Positions 49,018 through 49,598 of a stretch of 49,598 nucleotides of DNA are shown piece after piece; positions within the stretch are counted from its first letter, which is position 1; every line of letters begins with the position of its first letter. The position numbers were made by a program, and so were the translations under genes. The notes under the pieces were generated by a model. It searched no databases. It was not told where the DNA came from and worked only from the letters and a program-made list of their open reading frames with translations. Origin of the DNA: Chloroflexota bacterium (GTDB taxonomy: Bacteria; Chloroflexota; Dehalococcoidia; Dehalococcoidales; RBG-16-60-22); assembly GCA_016190695.1 (NCBI GenBank), contig JACPQC010000013.1, forward strand, positions 1 through 49,598, read 5' to 3'.

Positions 49018-49598
49018 ATGAAAAAGACGGGGGGTACGGCAGCAGGGCTGGCGGTGGTGTTGGCACTGCTGCTGGTCTTGCTGCCGGGACAGGCGCAATA
49101 TCAGGCACGGGCTTCGTCATCTGATACCACTTCCAGGGCGGCGCTGGCCGGCATGTCCGTTCTCGATCGCCTCGTACACGCCCCAGGCGGCTTCTTCAGC
49201 CTGGTATCCGCGACCGGCGACAACTCCACAGTCACCGAGCCGGATATCTCGGTCAGCCCTGCCGCTATAGACTTTGGCACAGTGGTTGTCGGGACTTCAA
49301 GCCCTGCGCAGACAGTGACCATCACCAACAGCGGCACGGCCAACCTGACCATCGGCACGGCCAACATCAGCGGGGACAGTGCCGCCGAGTTCCACATTGA
49401 GAGCGATAACGCCTCCCAGCAAACGCTGGCCCCCAGCGTCAATGCAACTATCCAGATAGTATTCAGCCCGGTCAGCGGGGGGACTAAATCGGCCACCCTC
49501 TCCATTCCCTCTAATGACCCCGACCAGCCCACCGCCAGCGTCTCCCTCAGCGGAGTGGGGGCTATACCTCCCGCCCCTCCCCCCGCTCCTTCACCCCC
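49018..49598 (+). CDS. Exported protein with ASPM/HYDIN-like domain (3' partial)
   Basis: An open frame runs from the ATG at 49018 to the right edge (193 codons). It begins MKKTGGTAAGLAVVLALLLV, a signal peptide resembling that of the preceding gene (TGxxAAGLA). An immunoglobulin-like choice-of-anchor/HYDIN-type repeat follows (ISVSPAAIDFGTVVVGTSS...VTITNSGTANLTI...FSPVSGGTKSATLSI), then a Pro-rich stretch starts. The rest, possibly again with a dockerin, lies outside the window. Confidence 0.8.
   Translation, partial: MKKTGGTAAGLAVVLALLLVLLPGQAQYQARASSSDTTSRAALAGMSVLDRLVHAPGGFFSLVSATGDNSTVTEPDISVSPAAIDFGTVVVGTSSPAQTVTITNSGTANLTIGTANISGDSAAEFHIESDNASQQTLAPSVNATIQIVFSPVSGGTKSATLSIPSNDPDQPTASVSLSGVGAIPPAPPPAPSP

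Overview
The window looks like a chromosomal segment of an uncultivated Dehalococcoidia-type Chloroflexota bacterium. This is an inference from gene content and style: GC-rich coding sequence, frequent TTG/GTG starts, stand-alone cohesin/dockerin surface proteins, CxxC zinc-ribbon proteins, a tungstate transporter, and many dispersed palindromic repeats with TGTCAT...ATGACA ends. No rRNA is present; one tRNA (Pro, CGG) is.

Layout. 1-1531: 3' end of an NHL-repeat surface protein with a half dockerin. 1923-4697: a stand-alone Lrp-type ligand-binding domain, an acyl-CoA dehydrogenase and ffh. 4787-7801: an accessory insertion with an RHH/DUF4258/DUF2283 cassette lying between two copies of the ffh 5' end, then an AT-richer BglII/BstYI-family restriction-modification pair and a small membrane protein. 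7920-10487: sbcC. 11076-17924: a twelve-gene block on one strand: a Crp/Fnr regulator, zinc ribbon, FmdE-like protein, DUF2249/DUF438/hemerythrin, DUF2249, two hemerythrins, DsrE-like protein, a duplicated CQLGCF protein, DUF488, a YgbA-like protein and an HD protein. I read it as a nitrosative/metal stress island. 17931-20884: a Moco/tungsten-cofactor riboswitch and tupABC. 21230-24623: a zinc-ribbon protein, a broken DUF2905 gene, and an ECF sigma/anti-sigma pair with a SIMPL lipoprotein.

24976-40308 is mostly housekeeping: nadD, obgE, dnaA, fmt, mazG, a higBA toxin-antitoxin pair, tRNA-Pro, apgM, lysC, a NifU-like scaffold, cca, secDF, a cation diffusion facilitator and an acetoin-utilization/HDAC-type deacetylase. 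40460-44398 holds a LysE exporter, a dienelactone-hydrolase lipoprotein, an orphan NurA and folE. A second RHH cassette follows, flanked by a duplicated folE tail. 44991-49598 carries a 1280-residue cohesin/Asp-box/cohesin/dockerin surface protein and the start of another exported protein.

How parts may work together. Identical 14-bp Crp/Fnr-type boxes (ATGATGTAAATCAT) lie before the zinc-ribbon/FmdE/hemerythrin genes and before the distant NifU-like Fe-S scaffold gene. In both cases the box is exactly 23 bp upstream of a -10 hexamer, which suggests one regulon coupling di-iron NO/O2-sensing proteins to Fe-S repair. Two independent RHH cassettes are each bordered by a duplicated piece of the neighbouring housekeeping gene (ffh 5' end, folE 3' end), which suggests a recurrent way of entering essential loci without inactivating them.
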